A DNA stretch of 64,000 nucleotides from Devosia sp. Root436 (GTDB lineage Bacteria > Pseudomonadota > Alphaproteobacteria > Rhizobiales > Devosiaceae): contig NZ_LMEM01000015.1 of assembly GCF_001426345.1 (NCBI RefSeq), positions 1-64,000 on the forward strand. Direction: 5' to 3'. Below, piece after piece: positions 52,242 to 62,073 of the stretch (position 1 is its first letter; each line of letters begins with the position of its first letter). The notes below the pieces were generated by a model, which had not been told where the DNA came from, ran no database searches, and worked only from the letters and a program-made list of their open reading frames with translations. The position numbers and the translations under genes were made by a program.

Positions 52242-53414
52242 TCATCGGCGGAACCTTGGGTCGAGTGCGTCGCGCAGGCCATCGCCGAGGAAATTGAAGG
52301 CGAACATGGTGAGGCTGATGGCGGCGGCGGGGAAGAAGAGCTGGTGCGGATAGGCGCGCATGGTCTCGACCGCCTCCGAGGTCAGCGTGCCCCAGCTGGC
52401 CAGCGGCGGGGTAACGCCGAGGCCGATGAAGCTCATGAAGCTCTCGATGAAGATGGCCGAGGGGATCAGCATGGTCAGGGTAACGATGATGGGGCCGATG
52501 GAATTGGGCAGCAGGTGGCGGGTGAGGATGCGGGTGGTGGAAGCGCCCATGGTGCGGGCGGCAGCGACGTAATCCTGGCTCTTGAGGGAAAGAATCTGGC
52601 CGCGGACGATGCGGGCCATGTCGACCCAGAAGACCGAGCCGATGGCGATGATGATGGAATAGAGGCCGCTATCGAACACGACCATGAGCAGGACGACGTA
52701 GAGGGTCAGCGGAATGGTGGCGATGATCTCGACGATACGCATCATGATGGCGTCGGGCTTGCCGCCGATATAGCCGGCAATGCCGCCATAGAAGATGCCG
52801 ATGAAGAAGTTCACCAGGGTCGCGACGAAGGCGACGGTGAGGGAAATGCGGGCGCCGTAGAGCTGGCGGACGAGAACGTCGCGGCCGAGCTGGTCGGTGC
52901 CGAAGATGTAGGTGCGGTTCCATGACCAGCCGGAGGGGCTGATGGTGGTGCCATCGGCGGCGACCAGCCGGGCGGGGAGCCTGCTGTAGTCGAGCGTGAG
53001 CGTGGTATCGCCGAAGATGAAGGCCTGGGACTTTTTCAGCATGTCCTTGCGCTCGCCGCGCAGCAGGCCAAGGACGTGCCCTTCGGCATCGACCTCGTAG
53101 AGGTTGAAGTTGGAGGCGTTGAGGAAGAAACGGGTGGTGCCCCCCTGCCCGTCCGTTACCGCATAGGCCTCGAAGGCGGGCGGGATATTGGCGAGGCGCA
53201 GGTTCTGGTCCGCGTAGGTAAAGGGGCTGAACAGCGGACCGAAGATGGCGGCCAGGATCAGCAGGGCGATGAAGGCAATCGAGACCATGGCGGGCTTGTT
53301 GGCCCAGAGACGGCGGCGGGCATCCTGCCAATAGGTAAGGCTGGGAGCGGTAGTGGCCGCGGCGGCATCGGCGGGCGGCAGGCGTTCCCACATCTGGGGG
53401 GCAATATCGCTCAT
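52242..53414 (-). CDS. oppC: Oligopeptide ABC transporter permease (OppC-like) with long periplasmic insert
   Basis: This is a 390-residue permease. I chose ATG 53414, which overlaps the oppB-like stop (ATGA). TM1 lies at about 47-66. Then comes a region of about 125 residues (to near 195) that is longer than in E. coli OppC (302 residues overall) and is probably periplasmic. Five more helices follow, with the EAA loop YVAAARTMGASTTRILTRHLLPN. The insert may contact the binding protein; that is inference. Confidence 0.9.
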   Translation of the reverse strand: MSDIAPQMWERLPPADAAAATTAPSLTYWQDARRRLWANKPAMVSIAFIALLILAAIFGPLFSPFTYADQNLRLANIPPAFEAYAVTDGQGGTTRFFLNASNFNLYEVDAEGHVLGLLRGERKDMLKKSQAFIFGDTTLTLDYSRLPARLVAADGTTISPSGWSWNRTYIFGTDQLGRDVLVRQLYGARISLTVAFVATLVNFFIGIFYGGIAGYIGGKPDAIMMRIVEIIATIPLTLYVVLLMVVFDSGLYSIIIAIGSVFWVDMARIVRGQILSLKSQDYVAAARTMGASTTRILTRHLLPNSIGPIIVTLTMLIPSAIFIESFMSFIGLGVTPPLASWGTLTSEAVETMRAYPHQLFFPAAAISLTMFAFNFLGDGLRDALDPRFRR

Positions 53415-54340
53415 GCGGCGGCGCTCGTCAGCTTGATGCGGGGATCGAGCACGGCATAGAGCAGATCGACAATGAGGATCATCACCATGAGGGCGGCGGC
53501 GTAGAAGATGGTGATGCCCATGATGGCGGTATAGTCGCGGTTGGTGATGGAGAGCACGAACTGGCGGCCGATGCCGGGCAAAGCAAAAATCTGCTCGATG
53601 ACGAAGCTGCCGGTAATGAGATTGGCGACAACCGGGCCCAGCACGGTAACGACCGGGACCAGTGAATTGCGCAGGCCGTGCTTGAACAGCACCTGGCCCG
53701 GATGCAGCCCCTTGGCGCGGGCGGTGGTCATGAAATCCTGCTCGAAGGTTTCGAGCAAGGACGAGCGGGTGAGGCGGGCGACGAAGGATATCCAGAAGCC
53801 GGACAAGGCGAAGACCGGCAGGATATAGCCGCGCCAGTCGTCGAGCCCAAAGGTGGGGACCCAGCCGAGGCGCAGGGCGAAGATGTAGAGCGTCACGGTG
53901 GCGATGACGTAGCTGGGGATGGCGACGCCGATGGTGGCGATCAGCATGACGGTGGTATCGGGCCATTTGTTGCGGTTGAGCGCGGCGACGATGCCGAGGG
54001 GCACGCCAAGGGCGACCACGGCAATGACGGCGAGCAGGCCCGTGCGCAGGGTAACCGGCAGGCCCGTAGCGATCATGGTGTTGATGGAAACGCCCGGATA
54101 TTTGAAGGACGGGCCGAGATCGAGCGTCACGATGCCGCGCAGATAGCTCAGATATTGCGCCCAGATGGGCTGGTCCAGGCCGTATTTGGCATTGAGCGCC
54201 GCCTCGATTTCGGGGGCCAGCATGCGCTCGGAGACGAAGGGGCCGCCGGGCACGGCGTGCATGAGGAAGAAGGTCAGCGTGACGATGGCCCAGAGGGTAA
54301 TCGCCATCATGCCGAGGCGCTGCAGGATGTAGGCGGGCAT
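53411..54340 (-). CDS. oppB: Oligopeptide ABC transporter permease (OppB-like)
   Basis: This is a 309-residue inner-membrane permease with an N-terminal helix (about 9-30), the typical GPFVSER segment and the EAA loop FMTTARAKGLHPGQVLFKHG near residue 195. It is the first gene of the opp-like operon and overlaps oppC by ATGA. The region upstream (54341-54476) is AT-rich with runs of T and likely holds the promoter. Confidence 0.92.
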   Translation of the reverse strand: MPAYILQRLGMMAITLWAIVTLTFFLMHAVPGGPFVSERMLAPEIEAALNAKYGLDQPIWAQYLSYLRGIVTLDLGPSFKYPGVSINTMIATGLPVTLRTGLLAVIAVVALGVPLGIVAALNRNKWPDTTVMLIATIGVAIPSYVIATVTLYIFALRLGWVPTFGLDDWRGYILPVFALSGFWISFVARLTRSSLLETFEQDFMTTARAKGLHPGQVLFKHGLRNSLVPVVTVLGPVVANLITGSFVIEQIFALPGIGRQFVLSITNRDYTAIMGITIFYAAALMVMILIVDLLYAVLDPRIKLTSAAA

Positions 54341-54476
54341 GTCAGGGCGCCCCGGTGGGTGATGGCGTCGCGGAGGATGGTCGGCCGCAAATGTCTGACA
54401 TGGCGACTATTCCAGCACCAAAATTTTTTTGCTGCAAGCGGGGGTTAGGGAGATATTTTTTTTGCGGAGGGATTGC

Positions 54477-54606
54477 GCCACGCCCTCGTGGTTCGAGGCT
54501 CGCGAAGGGCTCGCACCTCACCATGAAGGCTACTTGTAGCTCGGTGTTCTAGTAGTCCTCATGGTGAGGAGCGCTTCTTCAGCGCCTCGAACCACGAGGG
54601 CGTGGC
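54477..54606. repeat. Inverted pair of GCCACGCCCTCGTGGTTCGAGG repeats
   Basis: The left copy (54477 to about 54533) and right copy (about 54553-54606) are inverted around a 20-base spacer. The right copy ends one base before the stop codon of the GAF gene. Confidence 0.9.
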
Positions 54607-54607
54607 A

Positions 54608-55099
54608 CTACAGCGCGAAATGACCGCGGAGGATGAGGAACACGGCCGTTGCGGGGATGATCAGGTCGGCGGCCCTGTCGATTGGTTCCGGCGGGTAGCT
54701 GCCTTCGGCGTCGAGGGCATTGATGGTGCCGAGCAGATCGTTGCCGGCCATGATGGGGATGCTGAGCGAGCTGTTGCAGCCCAGGGAGCGGATCAGCGTG
54801 AGATCGGGGAACTCGCCTTCCATGCCGGCAGCACTGTTGATGGCGGTGATGCGGCGCTCGGTCTGCATGGCGCGGAACCAGTCGTCGATGACGAGCGGCT
54901 TGGTGCCGAGCAGCGGATAGACATCGGGGTGGCTGGAATAGACGCGGCGGACCTGCATCGCCGCCATGTCGATGGCGGTGAGGGTGAAGAGCCGGGCCGG
55001 TAGGACCGCCGCGGCGAGATCGTGCAGCGCCCTGCCCGTCTCGGCCGGATCGGCATAGCGTGCCAGGCGCTGCTCGAAGGCGCGGAAGGCCGCGGTCAT
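54608..55099 (-). CDS. GAF-domain protein
   Basis: This is a 163-residue single GAF domain, with a beta-alpha pattern and conserved CNSSLSIPIMAGNDLLGTINALDAEG near residue 108. GAF domains bind small ligands such as cyclic nucleotides or tetrapyrroles. Its start overlaps the stop of the GGDEF gene (ATGA), so it is coupled to the cyclase and may tune it, though no direct fusion exists. Confidence 0.85.
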   Translation of the reverse strand: MTAAFRAFEQRLARYADPAETGRALHDLAAAVLPARLFTLTAIDMAAMQVRRVYSSHPDVYPLLGTKPLVIDDWFRAMQTERRITAINSAAGMEGEFPDLTLIRSLGCNSSLSIPIMAGNDLLGTINALDAEGSYPPEPIDRAADLIIPATAVFLILRGHFAL

Positions 55100-56718
55100 G
55101 CGCGCCAGCGACGGCGTTCGCCGGCCAGAGCGGGCATGGGGGCGATGACCGGGCTATCGGTGGACACGAGGCGATCGCGGCCATTGGCCTTGGCGATGTA
55201 GAGGCGGTTATCGGCGGTCTGCAGCAGATCGCCCGAGGGCGTGGTGCCATCACCGGTGGCGAGGCCGATACTGATCGTAACGGCGAGGCCGGGCGTGAGA
55301 TCGGACCAGTTGGTGGCGCCGATGGCGGCCCTGATGCCTTCGCAGAAGGCCGCGGCGGTGGCTTCGGGCGCATCGGGAAAGACCAACGCGAATTCTTCGC
55401 CGCCAAGCCGCGCGGCGTGGCCGTGGGGGCCGATCTGGGCTACCAGCGCCCGAGCGACGCGCTGCAGCACCGCATCGCCGACAATGTGGGAGAAGCGGTC
55501 GTTGACGGTCTTGAAATGGTCGAGATCGACAATGGCGATGGCGACGGGCGTGCCGGCAAGGCGGTTGAGAATCTGGTCGAAGCTGCGGCGATTGGCGATG
55601 CCGGTCAGCGGATCGCTCATGGCCTGATCGGCCAGGGTGGCGGCGCGGCTGCGCAATTGCTGGGTTTCGGCGCGGATTTCCTCGATGCGGGCGCGGCGGC
55701 GGGCGGTTTCGCCCGATTGCAGGACATAGAGGGTGTGGAAGCGCTTGTGCAGCGCCAGGGCTGCGGCGGTGTCGCCGATGGCTTCGAGGATGGTGGCGAG
55801 CTTGTGGGCGGCGTTGACCTGATGGTCGACCTGGTGGCTTTCATCGGCCAGGGCCAGCGCATCGGTGACGGCGATGCGCGCCTTGTAGAGGTGGCCGGCG
55901 CGCAGCAGCACGTCACCCAGCGTATAGAGATAGTGGATGCGCAGGCTGATGCCGGGCTCGCCGGGCAGCCTGGCGCTACGATCCAGATATTGCAGGGCCA
56001 TGTCGTAGCGTCCCTGCAGGCCGAGCATTTCGGCGGTGTTGCCAAGGGCGACGCGCAGGCTCCAGTAGTCGCCGCTGGCATCGGCTTTTTCGATAGCCTG
56101 CGCGGTCAGGTCGATCGCGGCTTCGCGCTCGCCGATGGCCCGCTCCGTCTGGCCGAACTTGTCGGCCTCCTCGGCGATCTTGGCGTGGCAGAAGCCGAGA
56201 TTGAGCAGGTAATAGGCCTCGGCGGCGATGTTGGCCTGATCGGCGGCAAGCGACACGGCGCGCTCGATCAGCGCCATGCCCATGTCGAGCTCGCGGCAGA
56301 CCGTCAGCACGATGCCCTTGGCATTGAGCGCGAAAGCAAGCACGGCGGAATCGCCGCCGGCGCCGGCGAGATCGACGGCCTGCTCGGCAAGGTCGAACGC
56401 CTCGTCGCTGAAGCCCAGATCGAGAAAGAGGATGGCCTTGACGGCGACGGCGCGGGCAAGCTCGGCCTTGTCGTCCTGCCGCTCGCGCAGCCAGACAGCG
56501 CCCATGGCACATTCCAGGCCCTGCTCGACCTGGCCCAGCTTGTAGCAGCACCAGGCCATTTCGCAGAGGCAGGCGGCCATAAGGCCGGCATCGTCGGCGG
56601 CTTCGGCATCGGCGTAGACGGCACGAAACTCCACCATGGCCTCATCGCAGAGGCCCGCACGCAACAGGTGCGTTCCCCGCGAAAATCCGTCAGCCAAGGC
56701 AGCAACCGGTTCGGACAC
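55096..56718 (-). CDS. Diguanylate cyclase with TPR-like sensor region
   Basis: This is a 540-residue protein. Residues about 15-360 consist of helical repeats of TPR type (for example AVSLAADQANIAAEAYYLLNLG). Residues about 375-535 form a GGDEF domain with active-site GGEEFALVFPD near 455 and DLDHFKTVND upstream. The RxxD inhibitory site usually found five residues before GGEEF is absent (HAARLGGEEF), so product inhibition at that site is unlikely. No membrane helix is seen, so it is a cytosolic c-di-GMP synthase. Confidence 0.9.
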   Translation of the reverse strand: MSEPVAALADGFSRGTHLLRAGLCDEAMVEFRAVYADAEAADDAGLMAACLCEMAWCCYKLGQVEQGLECAMGAVWLRERQDDKAELARAVAVKAILFLDLGFSDEAFDLAEQAVDLAGAGGDSAVLAFALNAKGIVLTVCRELDMGMALIERAVSLAADQANIAAEAYYLLNLGFCHAKIAEEADKFGQTERAIGEREAAIDLTAQAIEKADASGDYWSLRVALGNTAEMLGLQGRYDMALQYLDRSARLPGEPGISLRIHYLYTLGDVLLRAGHLYKARIAVTDALALADESHQVDHQVNAAHKLATILEAIGDTAAALALHKRFHTLYVLQSGETARRRARIEEIRAETQQLRSRAATLADQAMSDPLTGIANRRSFDQILNRLAGTPVAIAIVDLDHFKTVNDRFSHIVGDAVLQRVARALVAQIGPHGHAARLGGEEFALVFPDAPEATAAAFCEGIRAAIGATNWSDLTPGLAVTISIGLATGDGTTPSGDLLQTADNRLYIAKANGRDRLVSTDSPVIAPMPALAGERRRWRA

Positions 56719-56950
56719 TGGACTCTCTCGTGCGTCGAGGGCCCGAGCATAGGCCGAAATCCGTCGCCAGAATACTAATGGCAGAAGAGTTTTTGCAGGC
56801 AGGCCCGAGGCTTAGCCGGAGACCGGCACCGCCGCCATTGCAATCGATACCATCGAGCAAGCGCCAGAGCGGCGTTCGTTCCATCGAAGGCAATGTGCCG
56901 CTCTATCTGTTTGTTGTCGCATCGGATTTTACGCTTTTCGGTCCGATGCC

Positions 56951-57988
56951 TTAGCCGGCCGGAAACAGTTTCCAGCGGCGGGGACGGAAGGCGAGGCGGG
57001 TTTTTTCGCCGGCCGGATGGTCGAAAGGAAGATCGACCTCGACAAGGTGACCGGCGCCGCCGATTTCGAGTTCGACGCGCCGTGTGCCACCAACGCGGCG
57101 CGCGGTGCTGACGACGCCGGCCAGCGAGGCATCGGCCTCGATCAGGTCGACATCATGCGGACGGAAGAACAGGCGCGCCTCGCCCGGACTGGCATCGCCG
57201 GCGGGGATGCCGATGGCGCGGCCGCCGACCCAGAGCTCGCCATTTTCGACGGTGACCGGGAGGGTGCTGGATTCGCCGATAAAGCCGAAGACGAAGGGCG
57301 AGGTCGGGTGGTCGTAGACCGTGTCGGGGGTGCCGACCTGCTCGATCTTGCCCTGGCTCATGACGCAGAGGCGGTCGGAGAGTTCGAGGGCTTCTTCCTG
57401 GTCGTGGGTGACGAAGACGGTGGTGTGGCCGGTGCGGTCATGGATCTCGCGCAGCCATTTGCGCAGTTCGCGGCGAACCTGGGCGTCGAGCGCGCCGAAG
57501 GGTTCGTCGAGCAGCAGCACCGCCGGCTCGATGGCGAGGGCGCGCGCCAGGGCGACGCGCTGGCGCTGGCCGCCGGAGAGCTGACTGGGGTAGCGCTTTT
57601 CGAGGCCGGAGAGTTGGACCAGATCGAGCAGTTCGAGGGCGCGGCGGCGGATTTCGCCTGCCGGCGGGCGGCTGGAGCGGGGGCGGACCTTGAGGCCGAA
57701 GGAGATGTTTTCAAGGATCGTCATATGCCGGAACAGGGCATAGTGCTGGAACACGAAGCCGATATTGCGCTCCTGCACGGTCTTTTCGGAAGCGTCGGTA
57801 TCGCCGAAGAAAATCTTGCCCTGGGTAGGCATTTCGAGGCCGGCAATGAGGCGCAGCAGGGTGGTCTTGCCCGAGCCGGAGGGGCCGAGCAGCGCGATCA
57901 GCTCGCCCGAACGAATGTCGAGCGAGACATCATGAAGCGCCGGGAACCGGTCGAATTCCTTGCGCACGTTTTGAACGCGAACTTCCAT
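56951..57988 (-). CDS. cysA: Sulfate/thiosulfate ABC transporter ATP-binding protein CysA
   Basis: This is a 345-residue ATPase. Walker A is GPSGSGKTT, the signature LSGGQRQR, Walker [12 protein letters not shown] and the switch VTHDQEE. The C-terminal TOBE-like domain (about 240-345) with FFRPHDVDL is typical of CysA. It follows cysW by 16 nt and should energise sulfate uptake through CysT and CysW. Confidence 0.92.
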   Translation of the reverse strand: MEVRVQNVRKEFDRFPALHDVSLDIRSGELIALLGPSGSGKTTLLRLIAGLEMPTQGKIFFGDTDASEKTVQERNIGFVFQHYALFRHMTILENISFGLKVRPRSSRPPAGEIRRRALELLDLVQLSGLEKRYPSQLSGGQRQRVALARALAIEPAVLLLDEPFGALDAQVRRELRKWLREIHDRTGHTTVFVTHDQEEALELSDRLCVMSQGKIEQVGTPDTVYDHPTSPFVFGFIGESSTLPVTVENGELWVGGRAIGIPAGDASPGEARLFFRPHDVDLIEADASLAGVVSTARRVGGTRRVELEIGGAGHLVEVDLPFDHPAGEKTRLAFRPRRWKLFPAG

Positions 57989-58004
57989 AAAACCCCAAAT
58001 CCCT

Positions 58005-58871
58005 TTAGTGGCCGGCGGCGATTTCGTTGCCGAAACGCCATTCCAGTGCCGTCTTCAGTACCAGCGTGACCAAAGCAAGCAAGGCCAGCAAGGACGCCAG
58101 GGCGAAAGCGGCCGAGGCGTTGTATTCGTTGTAGAGCATTTCCACCTGCAGCGGCATGGTGGTGGTCTGGCCGCGGATCTTGCCCGAAACCACGGCAACG
58201 GCGCCGAACTCGCCCATGGCGCGGGCATTGCACAGCAGCACGCCATAGAGCAGGCCCCACTTGATATTGGGGAGCGTGACGCGGAAGAAGGTCTGCCAGC
58301 CATTGGCGCCGAGCGAGAGCGCGGCTTCCTCGTCGCCGGTGCCCTGATCCTGCATCAGCGGGATCAGCTCGCGGGCGACGAAGGGGAAGGTCACGAAAAT
58401 GGTAGCCAGCACGATGCCAGGCAAGGCGAACAGCACCTCGATGCCATAGGATTTGAGCCAGGGACCGAGGAAGCTCCCTGCCCCGAACAGCAGCACGTAG
58501 ACCAGGCCCGAAATCACCGGGGAGACCGAAAAGGGCAGGTCGATCAGGGTGATGAGGAAGGCCTTGCCCTTGAATTCGAATTTGGCGATGGCCCAGGAGG
58601 CCGCAAGGCCGAAGGCCACGTTGAGCGGCACGGCGATGGCGGCGACCAGCAGCGTCAGGCGAATGGCGGCCTGCGCATCCTTTTCGCCGAGCGCGGCGAA
58701 GAAGGCGCCGACGCCCTTGATGAATGCCTCGTGGAACACGGCATAGAGCGGCAGCAGCAGGATGACGCCCATGAAGGCCAGGGCGATAGCGATCAGCAGG
58801 AACTGAACGAGGCGGCTTTCGCTGGTGGGGGAGGTCCGGCGGAGGCGGCGAGCGCGCAGCTTAGTTGCCAT
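58005..58871 (-). CDS. cysW: Sulfate ABC transporter permease CysW
   Basis: This is a 288-residue permease. I chose ATG 58871, seven bases after GGAGG; an ATG two codons earlier is too close to that site. Six helices are visible, with the EAA loop [26 protein letters not shown] near residue 190. [16 protein letters not shown] is typical of CysW. It overlaps the end of cysT by 11 nt. Confidence 0.92.
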   Translation of the reverse strand: MATKLRARRLRRTSPTSESRLVQFLLIAIALAFMGVILLLPLYAVFHEAFIKGVGAFFAALGEKDAQAAIRLTLLVAAIAVPLNVAFGLAASWAIAKFEFKGKAFLITLIDLPFSVSPVISGLVYVLLFGAGSFLGPWLKSYGIEVLFALPGIVLATIFVTFPFVARELIPLMQDQGTGDEEAALSLGANGWQTFFRVTLPNIKWGLLYGVLLCNARAMGEFGAVAVVSGKIRGQTTTMPLQVEMLYNEYNASAAFALASLLALLALVTLVLKTALEWRFGNEIAAGH

Positions 58872-59727
58872 AACCATACCTCCGGCGGGACCAGGCCTGG
58901 ATCAGGTTGATGACGAAGAGCAGCGCGAAGGAGAGCAGCAGCATGACCGTGGCGATGACGGTGGCGCCGACATAGTTGAATTCCTGCAGGCGGATATAGA
59001 TCAGCAGCGGGGCGATCTCGGACACGAAGGGGATGTTGCCGGCAATGAAGATGATGGAGCCGTATTCGCCCACGCCGCGGGCGAAAGCCAGGGCGAAGCC
59101 GGTGAGAATGGCGGGCGTCAGGCTGGGCAGGATAACGCGGGTGATGGTCTGGAGGCGGCTGGCGCCCAGGGTGGCACTGGCTTCCTCGACCTCATGGCTC
59201 ACCTCTTCCAGAATGGGCTGGATGGTGCGGACGACGAAGGGCAGGCCGATAAAGATCATGGCGATGACGATGCCGGCCGGCGTATAGGCGATGCGCCAGC
59301 CGAGTGGGGCGAACAGCGCACCGACGGCGCCATTGGGCGCATAGATGGCCGTCAGCGCGATGCCGGCGACGGCGGTGGGCAATGCGAAAGGCAGATCGAT
59401 GATGGCATCGAAGATGCGGCGGCCGGGAAAGCGATAGCGCACCAGCACCCAGGCGATCACGGTGCCGAAGATCACGTTGACGCCAGCAGCGATGAGCGCG
59501 GTGGCGAAGCTGACGCGGAGCGAGCCGAGCACGCGCGCGTCGGTCGCGGCTTGCCAGAAGCTCTCGGGGCCGAGACCGGCGGAGCGGATGGCCAAGGCGA
59601 GCAGCGGGATCAGGATGATCAGCGAGAAATAGGTCAGCGTGAAGCCGAGCGTCAGCCCGAAGCCGGGAATGACGCTGGGCCGGCGAAAGCGGCCGCCCTT
59701 ACGCGCAGTCGAAACAGCGGTGCTCAA
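58861..59727 (-). CDS. cysT: Sulfate ABC transporter permease CysT (CysU)
   Basis: This is a 288-residue permease with six helices and an EAA loop [23 protein letters not shown] near residue 180, followed by [18 protein letters not shown] place the start at TTG 59727, which overlaps the stop of a 14-codon open frame in the other register (TTGA); an upstream in-frame TTG at 59781 lacks a ribosome site. CysT and CysW form the membrane channel. Confidence 0.88.
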   Translation of the reverse strand: MSTAVSTARKGGRFRRPSVIPGFGLTLGFTLTYFSLIILIPLLALAIRSAGLGPESFWQAATDARVLGSLRVSFATALIAAGVNVIFGTVIAWVLVRYRFPGRRIFDAIIDLPFALPTAVAGIALTAIYAPNGAVGALFAPLGWRIAYTPAGIVIAMIFIGLPFVVRTIQPILEEVSHEVEEASATLGASRLQTITRVILPSLTPAILTGFALAFARGVGEYGSIIFIAGNIPFVSEIAPLLIYIRLQEFNYVGATVIATVMLLLSFALLFVINLIQAWSRRRYGYGN

Positions 59728-59768
59728 GCGGCAGCCCTGATGGCGGCAGTTTTGGCGGCGCAGTTCAT
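59724..59768 (-). CDS. Possible 14-residue leader peptide of cysTWA
   Basis: ATG 59768 has GAGAGG five bases upstream and encodes [14 protein letters not shown]. Its stop overlaps the TTG start of cysT. Ribosomes ending here could re-initiate at cysT. The single Cys codon hints at a cysteine response, but evidence is thin. Confidence 0.45.
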   Translation of the reverse strand: MNCAAKTAAIRAAA

Positions 59769-59955
59769 GTCGACCTCTCAACCCGGTTCGGCGCTGGTGA
59801 CCCTAGTGGAATGGTCGGGTTTATCAAAGCGAGCGGGTGGCGTTTGGGCGAGGCGGGGCGGAAAAAAATTCTGCCGGTGAGGTGTGGGGAAGATTCTGGT
59901 GGGGGGTTGCAGGGGAAATCGGCGGGGTGGGCAGCAAATTGTGGCGCGGCTTCTT

Positions 59956-60102
59956 CCTTCTCCCCTTGCGGGAGAAGGTGCCCGAAGGGCGGATGAGCGT
60001 TGGCGCCACAAGCATTAAAGTATGGGATGGCTCAGCACCCCTCACCCCAGAAAAATCCTCTGAACGAGGATTTTCTGACCCTCTCCCTCAAGGGGAGAGG
60101 GT
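59956..60102. repeat. Repeat-rich gap between cysT and the globin gene
   Basis: CTTCTCCCC-TTGC-GGGAGAAGG (59956-59978) and CCCTCTCC...GGAGAGGG (60079-60101) belong to the CTCTCCCC repeat family. Between them a long hairpin pairs AGAAAAATCCTC with GAGGATTTTCT (60049-60076) and may end the globin transcript. No gene is seen in 59769-60119. Confidence 0.8.
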
Positions 60103-60119
60103 TGACGACTGAAGCTCCT

Positions 60120-60611
60120 TCAGCGCGGCAGCGTCCACACCGGGGTTTCGCGTTCCAGGGGGGCCATGGCGGTGATGTCCTGGCCGCGGCGCATGGCGAT
60201 GTTCATGCGGAAGGAGTTGCCGATGCGCTCGGAGCGTTCGACGAAGAGCGCGGCAATGTCGGGCGGGCAGAGCTCTTCCACCGTGCGGCGGAACAAGGCG
60301 AGCCAGCGCATGAAATGGGGATCGGCCAGTTCGGGGATGGCCATGTGCTTGGGCATCGGGCGACCGCCATAGCGGCCGGTGCCGAGCAGCATGGAACTCC
60401 AGAAATCGGCGATGAGATCGAGATGATGCGGCCAGGCTTCGGGGGCGATGATGCGGTTGAAGATGGGGCCGATCAGAGGATCGCGGCGCACATCGGCATA
60501 GAAGCGATCGACGACGGCGCGGATCATGGCTTCGTCGAGCCCGGCGGGGGTTTCCCAGCCGACGCGCTGATGGCGCGTGCCGGCGGGCGGGCGGGGATTG
60601 CTGTCGCTCAT
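60120..60611 (-). CDS. Group III truncated haemoglobin
   Basis: This is a 163-residue haem protein. ATG 60611 overlaps the regulator's stop (ATGA). The segment VVDRFYADVRRDPLIGPIF carries the B10 Tyr region and FWSSMLLGTGRYGGRPMPKH followed by FMRWLALFRRTVEEL is the pattern of group III truncated globins. They are linked to nitric oxide or oxygen handling. It is co-transcribed with a SufR-like regulator, which fits a stress response. Confidence 0.87.
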   Translation of the reverse strand: MSDSNPRPPAGTRHQRVGWETPAGLDEAMIRAVVDRFYADVRRDPLIGPIFNRIIAPEAWPHHLDLIADFWSSMLLGTGRYGGRPMPKHMAIPELADPHFMRWLALFRRTVEELCPPDIAALFVERSERIGNSFRMNIAMRRGQDITAMAPLERETPVWTLPR

Positions 60612-61315
60612 GCGTCTGTCTCGCGGATGACATAGCTGCAGCGGCGGCCGCCGGCGACGATGTGCTCGTCGCGCACCACCTCGGCCTCCGGGCCAAGGAC
60701 GGAGCGGAAGACGTCGAGCTCGGCGCGGCAGAAGCCCTGGCAGGCGGTGGCTGCGGCGCAGATGGGGCAATGGTTTTCGATGAGGACCAGGGAACCGTCG
60801 GCCTCTTCGCGCCAATCGGCCATATAGCCTTCGGCGGAGCGCAGGGCGGCGAGGGCCGCGACCTTGTCGCGCAGGCTGCTGCGATCAGCCAGCGCGGTTT
60901 CGTAGACGGCGCGCGTTTCGGCTTCACGGGTCGCGATGAGGGTGTCGAGGGCCGCCTCGCCCAGTGAATTCCGGACAATGCCGAGCAGTTGTACGGTGAG
61001 CGCGGCATGGGTGTCGGGGAAGCGGGACTGGGCCGATGGCGTGAGGTTCCAGCTCTGGGTGGGGCGCCCTACCCCGCGCGCCTCGCTGGTGGCAATGACG
61101 AGGCCCTCGTCGGCCAGGCGGGCGAGTTGCTGGCGGGCAGCTTCCCCCGTGGTGCCGAGCTTGCCGCCCAGGGCGGCGGCGGACAGCGCGCCGTGCATCT
61201 TGAGCGCCATCAGCACCCGCTCGGCAGGGCTGCGCGGCGACCACGATACGTTTCCCGGGGACGGATTTTCCAAGTTCTGGCTTGACATATCGGTGTCAGA
61301 TGTTTTCAAAGTCAT
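60608..61315 (-). CDS. SufR-like Fe-S winged-helix regulator
   Basis: This is a regulator of about 235 residues, taking ATG 61315; ATG 61288 is an alternative and neither has a clear ribosome site. The DNA-binding part (ERVLMALKMHGALSAAALGGKLGTTGEAARQQL) is a DeoR/ArsR-like winged helix. Near the C-terminus are cysteines in HCPICAAATACQGFC and GRRC, as in SufR, where they hold an Fe-S cluster that senses oxidative or nitrosative stress. It is divergent from sodB and upstream of the globin gene. Confidence 0.85.
   Translation of the reverse strand: MTLKTSDTDMSSQNLENPSPGNVSWSPRSPAERVLMALKMHGALSAAALGGKLGTTGEAARQQLARLADEGLVIATSEARGVGRPTQSWNLTPSAQSRFPDTHAALTVQLLGIVRNSLGEAALDTLIATREAETRAVYETALADRSSLRDKVAALAALRSAEGYMADWREEADGSLVLIENHCPICAAATACQGFCRAELDVFRSVLGPEAEVVRDEHIVAGGRRCSYVIRETDA
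61283..61298. promoter_or_regulatory. Palindrome TGACA-N6-TGTCA between the regulator and sodB
   Basis: TGACATATCGGTGTCA is a perfect 5-bp inverted repeat with a 6-base centre, positioned at one of the possible starts of the SufR-like gene and about 100 bases before sodB. It may be an autoregulatory operator. Confidence 0.4.
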
Positions 61316-61395
61316 CACTTGGAAATTAGACGGCACAGCATTGGAATGCAAGCGCCGCCGTTGTCGCACCACCAAACGCCTGACAGGAGCCGAAA

Positions 61396-61998
61396 ATGGC
61401 CTTTGAACTCCCCGCCCTGCCCTATGCCCACGCCGCCCTTGCCGAGCGCGGCATGAGCCAGGAAACGCTGGAGCTGCATCACGACAAGCACCACCAGGCC
61501 TATGTGACGGCGCTGAACGGATTCGTGGAAAAGAATGCGGCGCTGGCCGGCAAGTCGCTGGAGGAAATCATCGCTTTCGCCAACAGCAAGGCGGAGCTGG
61601 CGGCGGTGTTCAACAATGCCGGGCAGCACTGGAACCATATCCATTTCTGGAATGCGCTGTCGCCCAAGGGTGGGGCGCTGCCGGGGAAGCTGGAAGCCAA
61701 GATCGTCGGTGACCTTGGTTCGGTCGAAGCGTTCAAGGAACAGTTCAAGACCGCGGCGACGAGCCAGTTCGGCTCGGGCTGGGCCTGGCTGGTGCTGGGG
61801 AGCGACGGCAAGCTCAAGGTGACCAAGACGGCCAATGGCTCCAATCCGCTGGCGACGGGTGAAGGCAAGCCGCTGCTGGGGCTCGATGTGTGGGAGCACA
61901 GCTACTATGTCGATTTCCGCAACCGGCGGCCGGACTATGTGAGCAACTTCCTCGACAAGCTGGCGAATTACGAGTTTGCGGAAGCGAATTTGAGTTAG
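61396..61998 (+). CDS. sodB: Superoxide dismutase, Fe/Mn family
   Basis: This is a 200-residue enzyme. Metal ligands lie in LELHHDKHHQAYV, WNHIHFWNAL and LGLDVWEHSYYVDF. GGAG lies seven bases before the ATG. QFGSGWAWLV and the residues near the active site suggest an iron form, but Fe and Mn types cannot be told apart with certainty. No signal peptide is present, so it is cytosolic and removes superoxide. Confidence 0.95.
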   Translation: MAFELPALPYAHAALAERGMSQETLELHHDKHHQAYVTALNGFVEKNAALAGKSLEEIIAFANSKAELAAVFNNAGQHWNHIHFWNALSPKGGALPGKLEAKIVGDLGSVEAFKEQFKTAATSQFGSGWAWLVLGSDGKLKVTKTANGSNPLATGEGKPLLGLDVWEHSYYVDFRNRRPDYVSNFLDKLANYEFAEANLS

Positions 61999-62073
61999 GT
62001 CGCCCCCCACAAACAAACTCGATGTTGTCCCGCCAACGTCCGGTGGAAGAGCGATCCACCTTGCGGCTGTGGC

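Noticed and set aside
54477..54606. GGTTCGA in the repeats considered as tRNA T-arm
   Set aside because: No acceptor, D or anticodon arms could be placed around it and the motif is part of a repeated palindrome.
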